A DNA stretch of 64,000 nucleotides, from the NCBI GenBank assembly GCA_019915015.1, contig JAHBBC010000018.1, positions 930,001 to 994,000 of the forward strand, read 5' to 3'. The DNA comes from Auriscalpium vulgare (taxonomy: Eukaryota; Basidiomycota; Agaricomycetes; Russulales; Auriscalpiaceae). The notes below the pieces were generated by a model that saw only the letters and a program-made list of their open reading frames with translations, had not been told where the DNA came from and did no database searches. The first letter of the stretch is position 1. Every line of letters begins with the position of its first letter. Positions 19,801 to 30,796 of the stretch are shown here, piece by piece. The position numbers were made by a program, and so were the translations under genes.

Positions 19801-22747
19801 ACGCGTCAATGGAATTTTTGGGCGTCCGGTGGCGCACGTCTATACAATTGAATTTCAGAAGCGCGGGTTGCCCCATATGCACCTTCTCATTTTCCTCGAC
19901 GAGCCATTCAAAATTCGCGACGCGGAAGACATCGACTCTTTCATCTCGGCTCGCTGGCCAAATCCTACTACACAGCCCATGCTCTTTGAGACGGTGAAGA
20001 AGTGTATGGTCCATGGCCCCTGCGGCGCGGCAAACCCCCGCTCTCCGTGCATGGAAAACGGTCGATGCACCAAAGGCTTCCCCAAGCCTTTTAGCGATCG
20101 CACAATTCTCGGCGCCGATGGATATCCCGAGTATCATCGTCCAGATGATGGCACTGCGCACGAAGTCCGAGGCTTCATGGCCGACAACCGGTGGATTGTC
20201 CCATACTGCCCGTTTCTCAGCGCCAAATACAACTGTCATATCAATGTCGAGTGCGCCGTTTCCTTTAATTCTATCAAGTATGTCACAAAGTATCTTCACA
20301 AGGGTCACGATTGTGCAACACTGGAAGTCAATCGACGCGACGAAATCTCCCGCTACATCAACGCCCGTTATGTATGTGCCGCCGAAGGTTGCTGGCGTAT
20401 ATACCACTACGACATGCACGGTCAAGATCCCAATGTTGTTCGCTTGCAAGTTCATCTTCCAGGGCAACATATGGTAGCATTCAATCCGGAGGATAATCCC
20501 GCGGTTGTCTTGGAGCGTGCCGCTTCTGAGCGGACAATGTTGACTGCATTCTTTGCTGCGAACGCTGACGCTGGTGGACTCGGCGACATTGCCCAACGAT
20601 ACACATACCAAGAATTCCCGCAACACTTCACATGGAAACACACTACCAAGCACTGGACCGTGCGTCAACGGGGCTTTGCAATTGGCCGCATGTACTTCGT
20701 TTCTCCAACCGCGGGGGAACGCTTCTATCTCAGAACACTGCTTGCTGTTGTCAAGGGGCCCAAGTCATTTGACGACCTCCGGACTTTCAACGGACGCACA
20801 TATGATACCTTCCGGGAGAGCTGCCTAGCACGCGGCTTGCTCGAGGATGATGGCGAGTGGCGTCAATGTCTCGAGGAAGCAGCCGAAATGCAGACAGGAA
20901 CACGTCTTCGCCATTTGTTTGCCACGTTGCTCTTATTTTGCCAGCCTACCGACCCGCGCGCGCTTTGGCTGCGCTTCCGACGGCACATATGCGATGATCT
21001 GTCTTATCGGCTTCGAACACACGGCGTCAATCAACCAACGGACGAGCAGATCTATGACTATGGGCTTCACCTGCTCAACAGCATCCTCCGTGACTCCGGT
21101 CGCTCGCTGGAGGACTTTCCACCCATGCCACTTCCCCAGGAAAACTGGGACGCTCTCGCTGAGAACCCCTTCATTGCTGAGCAGTTGAACTATGATCGCG
21201 CTCAGGAACGCGCTGACTGGGCTGAGAAAATTGTCTTGCTCAATGACGATCAACGCCGCGCATATGATTCTATCATGGCGTCTGTGGATAACGATCAAGG
21301 CGGCATCTTTTTTCTCAACGGACCAGGTGGTACTGGCAAGACATTCGTTTACAAAACCGTGAGTCTCCTGTTCTCGCGTGCGCTAAAGCCAGTGCTGAAT
21401 TTATTGAACTCAGGTCTGTCATAAAGTACGCAGTGAGGGCTGGATTGCGCTCTGCGTGGCATCGTCCGGTGTCGCAGCGCTGCTTCTCAAAGGCGGTAGA
21501 ACTTCCCACTCCATGTTCAAGATCCCGGTCCAAGGACTTTCAGATACGTCAACATGCGCGATCAACAAGCAGAGCCGTCTCGCAGACATGCTCCGGCGTG
21601 TGAATGTCATCATTTGGGATGAAGTTGTCATGCAAAATAGGTGTGTGTGCGGCTGTCATGTATCTGTTTACAACTGCATGTCCTCACACAGTTGCACAGG
21701 TGGGGGCCAGAGGCTGTCGATCGTACTTTGCGCGACATCCGTGACGATCCTCGGCCCTTCGGAGGCATCACTGTCCTCTTTGGCGGAGATTTTCAGCAAA
21801 TTCTTCCGGTTGTCCCGCGTGGCTCGCGAGAAGACATTGTCGGCGCATCCCTCCAGCGTTCAACTTTATGGTCCCATGTGAGAGTCCTTCACTTGCATCG
21901 AAATATGCGCTTGGAATCTTCAGAAGCCGGCGCTCGGGAATTCGCAGATTGGCTACTCGACGTTGGGCATGGACGACACCTGGATGACACTCACCGCATC
22001 AAGCTCCCTGAGTCTATGCACTACGCGGACTCTGAGGCTTTCATTGATGCCATTTACGATGGAATCCGCACCAATCCTCCTCCACCTCCCGACTATTTCT
22101 TAAATCGGATGATCCTTGCGCCGCGCAATGACGAAGTCGACACCATCAATGAAGCCATACTCGAGCGACTTGCCGGCGTGGACCAGGTCTTTTTGAGTGC
22201 GGACACAGTGGACGCTGTTGATGATGATGCTGGTGAAATCCGGGACTTGCCTCCGGAGTTCCTGCGAGCGTTGACGCCGTCGGGCCTTCCTGTCGGAGAG
22301 CTGCACGTCAAAATCGGGTGCCCTCTCTTGCTCCTACGCAACATTGCACCGGCACGTGGGTTATGCAACGGCACTCGCATGGTTTTACTTCGTGCACTGC
22401 CCCGCGTGCTTGAGGTGAAGATCATGGGCGGGGATTTCGACGGCGAGATCGCCTTACTACCTCGCATCGTCATGAGCAGCTCAGCAGACCAGCCAGAGCT
22501 TGCATTCACACTCAAACGTCGTCAATTTCCTGTTCGTCTTGCATTCGCAATGACAGTGAACAAGGCGCAGGGTCAGTCTGTCAAGCGGGTTGGAATTGAT
22601 CTTCGGTCGTCGGTCTTCACCCATGGTCAGCTTTACGTTGCACTTTCCCGAGCAACATCGAGCCATAGGATTAAGGTTCTCCTCCCGGAGAATGTAGTCG
22701 ACATGAAGACATTGAATGTAGTATACCCGGAAGTCTTATTAGATTAG
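16886..22747 (+). CDS. Helitron Rep/helicase (RepHel)
   Basis: Five exons fit in frame: 16886-16978, 17035-17089, 17148-21358, 21414-21640, 21700-22747; 1877 aa. The start was chosen because ATG at 16886 opens two small exons whose phases join exon 3 exactly. Residues ~320-475 are Arg-rich 35-aa tandem repeats. A Cys pair (CPNC) near residue 510 precedes the HUH endonuclease domain: HMH within KRGLPHMHLLIFL (~959-961) and the tyrosine motif in KYVTKYLHKGH. The C-terminal part is a Pif1-type SF1 helicase: Walker A GPGGTGKT (~1441-1448), Walker B IIWDE, FGGDFQQILPV, and the final NKAQGQS and YVALSRA motifs. This enzyme nicks and unwinds DNA for rolling-circle transposition. All key motifs are present, so it looks active. 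Confidence 0.93.
17957..18415 (+). repeat. 105-bp tandem repeats inside RepHel
   Basis: Four full units and a partial fifth, each coding 35 residues beginning RS(L/V)(G/A)QQRRRAREAQER. Units differ by few bases, so the array is recent or homogenised. Predicted charged helices. Confidence 0.9.
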
Positions 22748-23219
22748 CAATACATATCTTAGACTGCCTGCGTGATAAGCAGTTGGTATTTGCACGTCGT
22801 GTAACTTTGTCCTCTTGGCTGAGTGTCGGTATGTCAGCAAGGTGTGCAGTACTTACCATAGATCTTTGTTTACAGTAGAGCTTGGGTGACAAATAAATTC
22901 ATATGACCTTAGATCCTGCATCACAGTCTTTCCCGCAAGTTTTGTAGCTTAGCGGTAGGACATCGTCACCACAGGATATTCCTTACTGGAGTCTCGGCAT
23001 CTCCCGGCTGCCATGGCCGAGTCGCTACACTACCGCCACGTATCCAGTCCATGAAACTTTCTCCATTGTTCCAGAAATTCAACTCCACTTCGCGTGCATA
23101 ATGACTCGAAGTATCGTGATGTTCGCCGTTGTTCCAGAATATTCACTTCCTCTTTGTGCGCAACATAAAGTGCGCCGTCACGACTTTGTTCGCCAAGGCT
23201 TCTCTCCCATTGTCTCCAC
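22748..23219. other. Spacer inside the Helitron
   Basis: Between the RepHel stop and the start of the second gene. I see 3'-UTR-like AT-rich sequence (ataaattcat) and a short inverted repeat ctcggc/gccgag near 22996-23024; no gene. Confidence 0.5.
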
Positions 23220-24302
23220 ATGCCATCCGCCAGCGCTGAACTCACTGCTGTTGTTTCTCTCGAAAGCCCTCGCCCGGCACCTGGGAAGCCCCGGACTATC
23301 ATATTTGACGCCGGAATTTATTGGTCAAACAGTCCAGATGCGGAACCACTTATAGCTGCACTTCGATTCTACAATGACATCAACTACGCCTTCGACGACA
23401 AAGGTGGTTTGTTCTTCGTAACGGCGAAGGCAGGTGCTCCACCACATGCTTTTAACACCTCATAAGTAACTATAACGAATTTTCAGGTCGTCAAGATGCG
23501 GAAGGGTACAGAAGTTCCATCCGATGGCCTCACGGAGACGGATTATGATCTGGTGGGAGACATCATCCAGGTGCGTCATTTGTTCACCTCATGGCCAACT
23601 TGGACTTAAACGCGATCCAGCTCATCCCTATCCTTGGCGGCGCCAAGTCCGTAAATCCCAAGCAAGGATTCACCCGTGCTATGCTCCGTGTCGCGGGCAC
23701 TGTGGATTCGGTCGACATCAGCAACTTCTCCTTTTGTGTTCCTGCCACCCAATGGACCTCTGCTGACCCGCAGGGCGTTCTTCCGGTGAAGGCATGCATT
23801 CCGAGCGAGTCGAAGTGGCAGGCTGATAGGAAGAAGGCGATACCAGCTACAAACAGTGTGGTGACATTCACAGGCTATCTGTCTTCTGTCGATCGAGACG
23901 GCGACGATGGCCCGGTCAAGCACTTCGAGGTTGAAGTTGCTCGGCATCTCGACTTCCTCGCGCGCGGTTCCTACTCTCCGGCGTCGACACCTTCTCCAAG
24001 TGAGTACATGCCATTCCTCTATCTATGTCGTGTCTCTGACCAGTAAGCCAGATGGGGTTCGGAAGCCCGGCAGTCGTACAAAGCTCCGGTGGAACTTCAA
24101 TGACAACTTTGCTACCGATACTCCGTCCACACCTTCTCCGAAGGCACTCGGTAAACGGCCTATGCGCGAAGATTCAGAAGAATCACTGTATGGTGATAGT
24201 GTCAACTCACCTTCCGACGCCAGGCGACAGCGTCTGGATCTGAGCATTGGAGGGAAGGAGAATCGTGATGCTACTATGCCAGCCACTAGAGATGTAGCTT
24301 GA
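23220..24302 (+). CDS. Helitron-borne 303-aa protein, possible OB-fold/ssDNA-binding-like
   Basis: Four exons fit: 23220-23417, 23487-23570, 23621-23999, 24052-24302. An alternative donor (a GC donor at 23430) would add four residues. It starts with the conserved-looking FDAGIYWSNSPDAEPL and has a region of alternating beta-like strands (GDIIQLIPILGG, MLRVAGTVDSVD, VVTFTGYLSSVDRD, KHFEVEVARHLDF) that could be an OB fold. The C-terminal ~80 residues are Ser/Pro-rich with basic clusters, like a nuclear tail. It lies 472 bp after RepHel, same strand, and 133 bp before the Helitron 3' end, so it is carried by the element. By analogy with plant Helitrons that carry RPA-like genes, a single-strand-binding role is a hypothesis only. 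Confidence 0.72.
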
Positions 24303-24407
24303 CTGCGCATCTCTCTTCCTTTTCTACACTTTTGGCTTCTGTGTGCATATCTTTATACCTATCCTTCTATTTCTCGCGCATACTTTACAAATGACAATCA
24401 CAGTTGT

Positions 24408-24435
24408 CCCGTGCGAACGCACGGGCAAGAGCTAG
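24408..24435 (+). other. Helitron 3' terminus: hairpin plus CTAG
   Basis: Perfect 8-bp stem CCCGTGCG-AA-CGCACGGG (24408-24425), then 10 nt ending in CTAG (24432-24435), next base T. This is the textbook 3' end of a Helitron (stem-loop about 10 nt before CTRR). Confidence 0.85.
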
Positions 24436-25060
24436 TGATAACTACAGATATACCCTACATCCTACGAATATCCCCCGCTGATCTTAGACCCCAAAGTCCG
24501 GTGCTTCGTCCACCTTATACGGTGACCTCCTCATTTGTTTCCTATCAAGCTGCTCGCACTCATTCCCGAGGCTTTTCAATCGTTCTGACACCAATGGAAT
24601 CGACACCCTAAGTCCCTGGCTTGAACTAAGTATTTCCCTTCCTTCTGACCAACCTGACGCACCCGACGCCGAGCTCAGAGCGCATCGACACCGCCGGTTC
24701 ACCCGCAGCCGGCCATATGCTGGACAATGGAATGGAGCGAGGCGTCAAATAGATGGTGAAGAAGGCACACTCGTGGGCCGTGCTGACAGGTGGTCGACTC
24801 TTTGGTGAGCACAACCTTTTCTGTTCTCCCAACGGGCCGCGCTGAGATCCTCCCAGTCCTCTACACTTATCCACACTCCTGCGCTCTGAATAAGCCCGCC
24901 TCGTTTGCGCTTCCTACCGCCTCCCACGAGTCATGGCGATCGACGGTGTCGAAATTCCTGCTCGCTAGCACGCTCCTGACTAGGGTGCTGCCTCGTTGCG
25001 AAGTTGGGTGAGGGATTTTGGTGCCTACTCTTTTGAAGCTTTACTGATGCCCGTGCTGTA
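24436..25060. other. Flank between Helitron and complex I pseudogene
   Basis: No gene supported. Parts may be the decayed 5' exons of the pseudogene that follows (for example a reading KKAHSWAVLTGGRLF near 24755), but I could not establish this. Confidence 0.4.
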
Positions 25061-25062
25061 CA

Positions 25063-25745
25063 GCTCAGGCTGGTACGCAGGATATTATCCCGCTCCTGGA
25101 CGAAGATGAGAAGAAGGTACCTCGGGCAGATTGTCTCCGTGGTGCGTCGTATTCGTGCTCTGCCCTCGACAACTCAGCTCATATTACCTCCGCAGGAATG
25201 GGACATTCGAAACGAAAAACATAAAGAAGAATGTGTGCGTCACTCGGACATTGTCTACGACCTCGTTGGGCGAGACTACGAGACAAAGTGTGTCTGCGCC
25301 CCATAATCATTGCATGCATCCTAACCATCAAATAGGAACTTTGACATCCACTCGGTGAACCCGGTCGGCGCCGGTCGCATCGCAGGCGTACGAGCGAAGC
25401 CGGCGTCCGTCCTTTCGTGCTCGTTTCGCAACTCTACGCCTCGGCGGATTCACCATCGCAGTTCTATCGTGCGAAGACGGAGGGAGAGGAGTTTGTCAAG
25501 GAGGCATTCCCCAATGCGACGATTGTGCGCCGCAGCACGCTCTTCGGGTACGAGGACAAATTGCTGCAGAACATACCGGGTATGTCCTGTCGTATGCTAC
25601 GAGAATTACGCGACATGTTGATCTGACTTGCTTCAGGCTCAACCACGGAGCGACCAAAATCCATCAGCACGAGGACTTTTTACTGGCTTGCAGGTCATGG
25701 ACGTCGCACAAGCATCACTAAACCCATCTCGATGCCAACGCTGTC
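25063..25745 (+). pseudogene. nuo-40: Frameshifted copy of complex I 39/40-kDa subunit (NDUFA9/NUO-40)
   Basis: Recognisable family segments appear in order but in different frames: AGTQDII and DEDEK, LGQIVSV, EWDIRNEKHKEECVRHSDIV, YDLVGRDYETK, QFYRAKTEGEEFVKEAFPNA, TIVRRSTLFGYEDKLLQNIP and finally NHGATKIH with VMDVAQA. The family is an NAD(P)-binding short-chain-dehydrogenase-like accessory subunit of mitochondrial complex I. At least two frame breaks (just after DEDEK, and before the RPFVLVSQLYAS segment) and a missing N-terminal Rossmann region show it is not functional. Some introns still have GT-AG ends, so it derives from a DNA-level duplication, not retroposition. It loses similarity where the tandem duplication begins. 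Confidence 0.8.
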
Positions 25746-25774
25746 GCGCACGCTTGCGCTGCTGCCCATTGGGG

Positions 25775-26990
25775 TGGCGAAGATGATGGTGTGTTGCAAA
25801 CCTCAACTTCGTAGCTATCGCACTGACGACCGCGCATCGCAGAGAATGTTTTGCATCCCAGAGTCCTGCGCATCTTCCAGACGGACGCGATACCAGCTGG
25901 AGAGCGGAGGCAGGCGGGCTAGGGAAGCGGAGCTGAAGGTAGCCGGTACGATCAGATGGCGCACGGGTCAAACAGCATTTTTGTCGTCAAACATCGCCAG
26001 CGCCACTCACACCTGCAGTCGTCGCGACGTGTGCTCCCTCGCTCTGCAGACAGTCGCACCTGATCTGCGCTTCCTCTCGCAGGACTCGCTTGCGCGCCCT
26101 CATCCACGCTGTCCACTCGCATGTCCACTCGCACGCCTGCACCCCCTCTACAATTCTGCGCATCTGAGGCGCTCGACGACGTTTCGCGCGAGGCACGTCA
26201 CTGCAACATCCCCACGCACATCCGGGAAACGAACATAGAGGCCGTACAGGGTGAGAGGAGCTGTAGGCAGAGGGATAGGCCATGCTCGAGCGCGCTCATA
26301 GCCATCTCCGTCGTATCGGCCTCACCGCCATGCCGACATTCCTGCGATGTTCACAGCGTGCATACATCCTGACCGTCGTCAAGCTCGTCTGGCGTCAACG
26401 ATGACGGTGCGCTGCGAACCTCATCCTCGTAGCCATCGTACTGACGACCGCGCATTACAGAGAATGTTGGGCATCCCAGAGTCCTGCGCATCTTTCAAAC
26501 CGACGCGACACCAGCTGGAGAGCGGAGACAGGCGCGGGCTAGAGAAGCGGGAGCTCAAGGTAGCTGGGTACGATCAGACGGGAGGCTGAGACGGCACACG
26601 AGCCAACAGCATTTCTGATCGTCGAGCGACAGCGCCGGCGTCACTCACACATCAAGTCATCGCGACGCGGGCTCCCTCAGCCCTAGCCAATCTGTGCAGA
26701 CACGCCCAACCGCTACGCATCCGACGATTCTGGGCATCCGACGCGCTCGACAATGTGTCGCGCAGGGCGCCACTACACTGCAACATCGCAACGCACATTC
26801 GGGAAACAAACACAGAGGCCGGATAGAGGAGGGCGGAGAGCGACGGGAGCTGCATGCAGAGGGCAAGGCCATGCCGCTCGAGCGTGCCCATACCCATGTC
26901 CATCGTATCGGCCTCGCTGTACCCTGCCCACACTCCCGCGCCTTTCACAGCGCGCATACATCCTGACCGTCGCCAAGCTCGTCCTGCCCG
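25775..26990. repeat. Tandem duplication of a ~0.6-kb segment
   Basis: Unit 1 (about 25775-26390) and unit 2 (about 26391-26990) align over their length with offset shrinking from 618 to 595 bp, at roughly 80 percent identity by eye. Landmarks include ctgacgaccgcgcat, gggcatcccagagtcctgcg (second unit) and gcatacatcctgaccgtcg. Neither unit has a convincing ORF. Confidence 0.85.
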
Positions 26991-27497
26991 CCTCAGCCCA
27001 GCTCATGCGCGCTCCTTCGTGGTCGCCTTCCATCCCGTTCGCCATGTTGTTGTCTCCATCCGCAACACATTGCACTCGCCCGGCTCCCTCACCACAATCT
27101 ACCCGTCCTTTTCTCACTGAACCGCCCTGCTCGGAAATGAAGGCAACCATGCTCGCGGCAGATTCATACTTGTGCAACAAATAATTGCGGCGCTCTTTGA
27201 ATACGTCTGAGGCACAGTATATCCTACGCTCGCAGACAACAACCCAATCCATAGTTCACTCTTCTCTTTAGCTATTGGGACCCTCCCGCCCGCACCGTCA
27301 CGCGGACGAATGCCGCAGCACCTTGGGATCCGTATCAGCGATCAGCGGGCGCTAAGCCCTCTTGCAATATGAGGTTCTGCAGAAACTTGGGAACCGAGCT
27401 GAGGACTTGGGGAGCGGGAAGCCGCTTTGTTACCCCAGCCGACCTTGGCAAAATTGTATATCAGGTTGTATGGCGAGACGGAGCTAGCTGAAAAAAC
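26991..27497. other. Intergenic
   Basis: No gene, repeat or RNA recognised. It may hold the 3' untranslated region of the small gene at 27498-27703. Confidence 0.4.
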
Positions 27498-27703
27498 CTA
27501 CAGCTGATCGTTGCCCGCGTTGACTTCGAGCGCGGTCGGATCACGCGCCGCCAGTGCACTGCCGAAGTACATGAGTACAGTCAGATGACGGGAGAAACGA
27601 TGAGAGCATACTCTGCGGTGGATGGAGTCGATGGCACGGGCGCGGCGTGCACCGCGGAGGCGAGCGCCGTGGCGGCGATAACGATGAACGTGGATGCGCG
27701 CAT
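27498..27703 (-). CDS. Candidate small secreted peptide, 50 aa
   Basis: Two exons, 27703-27612 and 27558-27498, joined by a 53-nt GT-AG intron. The peptide opens MRASTFIVIAATALASAVHA, a clear signal peptide with an Ala-x-Ala-like cleavage site, followed by a short Pro/Ser/Thr segment and a tail ending NAGNDQL. Size and layout fit fungal small secreted or pheromone-like precursors, but there is no CaaX box and no cysteine. A longer 3' exon cannot be excluded because the stop sits beside a possible GTAGGT donor. Confidence 0.5.
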
Positions 27704-29459
27704 TTCACGATAAATGGACGAATGAATGGGGAAGTGATCGAGAAGGATGGTCAACCAGGACCAGAAGCTCGGAGGTGTAGCTGAGAAGGGGGCACTGGGC
27801 TGGAAGAACATGCCATCGGGGGCAGGTACTTATAGCAAACAGCTGAGCGAAGGTGTGTCAAAACCAACTGTCGCCACAGACCCAAAGCCGGACATAAAGT
27901 CGGGCACATGAGTGACAGGATCACGACTGGCTGCGCTGTGATATGAGCGTGGCGTGCGATGTTCTAATAATACGCGTGTAATCAGTGAGCTCAGCACAGC
28001 AGGACTTATCTAGCACTCACGTACATGGATTGGTTGTCCACCGACATCCAGTGCTAGAGTAGGACGATCATTGCGACCGGGTCAGCTGGGGAGAAGCACC
28101 TAGAAAAGTTCCCTCGCCCCATAAATAAGAGTACATACATCTATACGATACTGTGAAGAGGTCGCAGTTGTCTTGGTAAGTTCTGCTCGAAGGACGACAT
28201 CGTTCTGTTGGGTCAGCTAGCCATCAGGAACATCCGCAACCAGGCTGATCGTGCACAACTCGTGCTGACGGAGCACATACAAGCGTATCCCTCATTCACA
28301 CACTGTCAGTGTCGGGCAGTGGACAATGAGAGGATCTGACTGTTGGAAACTGACCGTGACGGCCTATCGCATCGGCCACTGACCGGATCCACAGAGAACC
28401 ATCTGCACCACGTTTGCTGTCAGAGCTGCGATGTACAAAAAGACGTCGCCCGCGCACGCCGAGCTCTATCAGAAAGGTGCAGTCGGATTAGACAAACATA
28501 TGACTCGGAGGCAATGCATGCATAGCAATAGATACATGAAAAAGCCACGACAGGAAGGGGCATGAGGGAACTCATAAAATCCGGACATCCAGGACGAGCG
28601 TACACTGCACCAGAAGTTGGATGCTGCAGGTCCATGAGCGTGCCACGATATACTGAGGATAGTATGTTGTCAAAGCGTCAGCTCGAGGACCCTGGACGAG
28701 GTGGTGCGAAGCGCGTCAGAGAGAGTTGCGTTCAGCGGGAACGCGGAGGCATACCAACACTGCCATCATGAACCATGCTCCTGAAGCTCTACTGTTATCG
28801 CCTCCTTGCCTCCATCCCATGGAATTCCTTCTACTGAGTGGCGTCCGGCGACCGCGCGAAGTATGTTTGCCAGCCTCGTGTTGTGGTCTTGATGTGTCGC
28901 AGCTGCAGGACCACCTCTCCATCGTTCTACAGAAGGAAAGACATGGACGTGTTGTTGTGCGATGGCAAGAAAGCAAGGAGTGCGCATAGCCTGGACGTCG
29001 ATGCAGGACGTCCTGATTCCGCCCGGCCCGGACAGTCCGCGTCACCTCCGTGGTTTTCATGCTGGCCGGGGCATCTACGGCTAAGCCTCAAGAAAATCTG
29101 AGCACGTATATATTGTGCAGAAAATATTCTTCCTCCGAAGAAACCATCCAAAAAGCTCGACGCAAACGCAGGGGAGATGAGGACAGTATGTACGCCGCAC
29201 TGAAAGGGCAGCGAGGGTGGCGCCACAACTTGAACTATCGAACGGTCGAGTCGACCGTGACGCTGACCTCCTTCCCTCCACCTGAACTGCCCGCATCACT
29301 AGCCATATGCCGAACGTAGTCGGTCTTGGAATGCGCTTCGCTACCCATTGCGGTACTTGATACCGCTCGTACAACACGGTACGTCTTGGCTCTCGCGCTC
29401 CTGAGTCCCATCTGATGCTCTCGTCCAGTCCTATCTAATTTTACCATCGAATCATCAAC
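27704..29459. other. Intergenic, no gene supported
   Basis: Short open frames only. The one structured feature is a GC-rich foldback repeat at 29021-29110 shared with 39061-39150. Confidence 0.5.
29021..29110 (+). repeat. GC-rich foldback repeat, copy A
   Basis: Matches the reverse complement of 39061-39150. It can fold with GCCCGGCCCGG pairing to CTGGCCGGGGC around a loop containing ctccgtggttttc. No coding potential. Confidence 0.75.
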
Positions 29460-29965
29460 ATGTTCAACGAGCACGAGATAGGCCTATTGAGAATGGCTGT
29501 GCGGATGGAGACGATGCTGCAGGATCCGCGAATCGGCGGGCAGCGGCCGGACAGTGACTGCCAACTGGAGGAGCTGAATTTGTTCGTGGTGTGCCGCCCC
29601 TTGGCTTCCCAACGCTTCGTCCTTTCGCTAACGTGCATGCCCTGCTTCTCAGCGCTGCATTTGAAGCCTGCTTTGCGTCAGCGAAGAACGGGGACCCCGA
29701 CATCGCGGCCATCGCGGCGGACGATCCGAATCCTCGCCTGGTCGGCATGCTTGGCTACAATGCCCGGATACCACCACATCCCTCACCATCGCAGGTCCTC
29801 GGTATGCTGTCCTCGTCGTGAGCGTACGGTGTCCGCGACTACTTATATGTGCGCTCCATCCAGATGCCACTGCATGGGCCGCGATCACTGCGAGGAGCGC
29901 AGAGCGCAGGGCTCGCAGAGCTGCCAGCAGCACCGGACGTTGATGGCCAGTCGGCGGACATCTGA
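29460..29965 (+). CDS. Short hypothetical protein, 121 aa
   Basis: Exons 29460-29581, 29653-29794 and 29864-29965 join in phase with GT-AG ends. The protein begins MFNEHEIGLLRMAVRMETML and has an Ala/Asp-rich middle (NGDPDIAAIAADDPNPRLVG). No family recognised. An alternative reading keeps the first frame open to 30086 without splicing, so the model is tentative. Confidence 0.4.
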
Positions 29966-30796
29966 AGAGGCCATAGCGACAGCGCAACATCCTGCAGCAG
30001 TCCCGGTGAGTTGTCCTGCCTGTTCAGATAATCCAGCCGTCGCTCTCTGTGGACGGTCGCCCTGCGATCACTGCAGGACGCAATGATACAGCTGTTCGCT
30101 TTCCATCAACGCGACATCAGGGAGGGTCAGGAAGGGCTCGGCTTGCACCCACTGTCGGAGCGTGCTACGGCAGGCGTGCTGCCACGACGGCATGCCCATC
30201 CGCGGTGCCTAGGCAGCTGCCGCCGCCGAGACATCTGGCGTCGACGGCGACGAAGAAGCGCCATCGCGCGACCGGCCTGACAAGAGCAAGAGGCGGACAC
30301 TCAGCGCAGGCGGCAGCAGCCTTGGTCCATCAAACATCGCATTGGCGGAGAAGAACGTGCGACCGCTACAACTTTGCGATTGCGCCAAGGCCGCCGCACG
30401 CACGCACCCGGGGAAACAGACGACGAAGAAGCGCATGCAGGCGCCCCGGGCCACGGACGCCGACGTGGACGCGGTTGGGCATCACACAGCTGATATACGA
30501 ATTTCGGAGACCGCGAGACGACTGCTGTAGGTCAAAAGGGTAACGACGCTCGTGTTCCCTGTCATGCTATCTTCTTGTCCTTGCGATCGACCTTCTTGCT
30601 TCGTGTCCTGGTTCTGACCGTTCCTTTCGTGCGCTGGTCTCTTCATTCGCAACTAAGTACAAATTTGACATCACATTGTACGCGATACAGAATGTCTATC
30701 TCTGTGTGCCCGTAAGCGCGCTTCAGTGCGACTTACTCCGATGTTTGACAGAGCAGCTCGACTTGGAGGCGCATTGTCATGACAAGAAGAGTGCGG
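29966..30796. other. Intergenic or gene remnant
   Basis: Open frames change repeatedly. One frame near 30125 reads RKGSACTHCRS, similar to the start of a Zn2Cys6 zinc cluster, but the rest of the motif is absent. No gene annotated. Confidence 0.35.

Larger units (their letters stand above)
16886..24435 (+). mobile_element. Helitron (autonomous), 5' end not fixed
   Basis: Defined by an intact RepHel gene, a second gene in the same orientation and a canonical 3' terminus (hairpin then CTAG) at 24435, followed by T as expected for insertion between A and T. The 5' TC end must be upstream of 16886; start given here is the first coding base. Total length is at least 7.55 kb. Confidence 0.85.

Noticed and set aside
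19751..20668. 305-codon minus-strand open frame
   Set aside because: Antisense to the HUH domain of the Helitron protein, whose conserved motifs fix the real frame.
22935..23010. tRNA-like stretch (gtagcttagcggtaggac)
   Set aside because: No consistent acceptor or T-arm pairing.
22996..23035. Hairpin ctcggc/gccgag followed by gctac as a Helitron 3' end
   Set aside because: CTAC does not fit CTRR, and a much better terminus exists at 24408-24435.
30100..30540. Possible Zn2Cys6 transcription factor (RKGSACTHCRS)
   Set aside because: Only the first Cys pair fits; spacing of the remaining cysteines is wrong and a stop follows.
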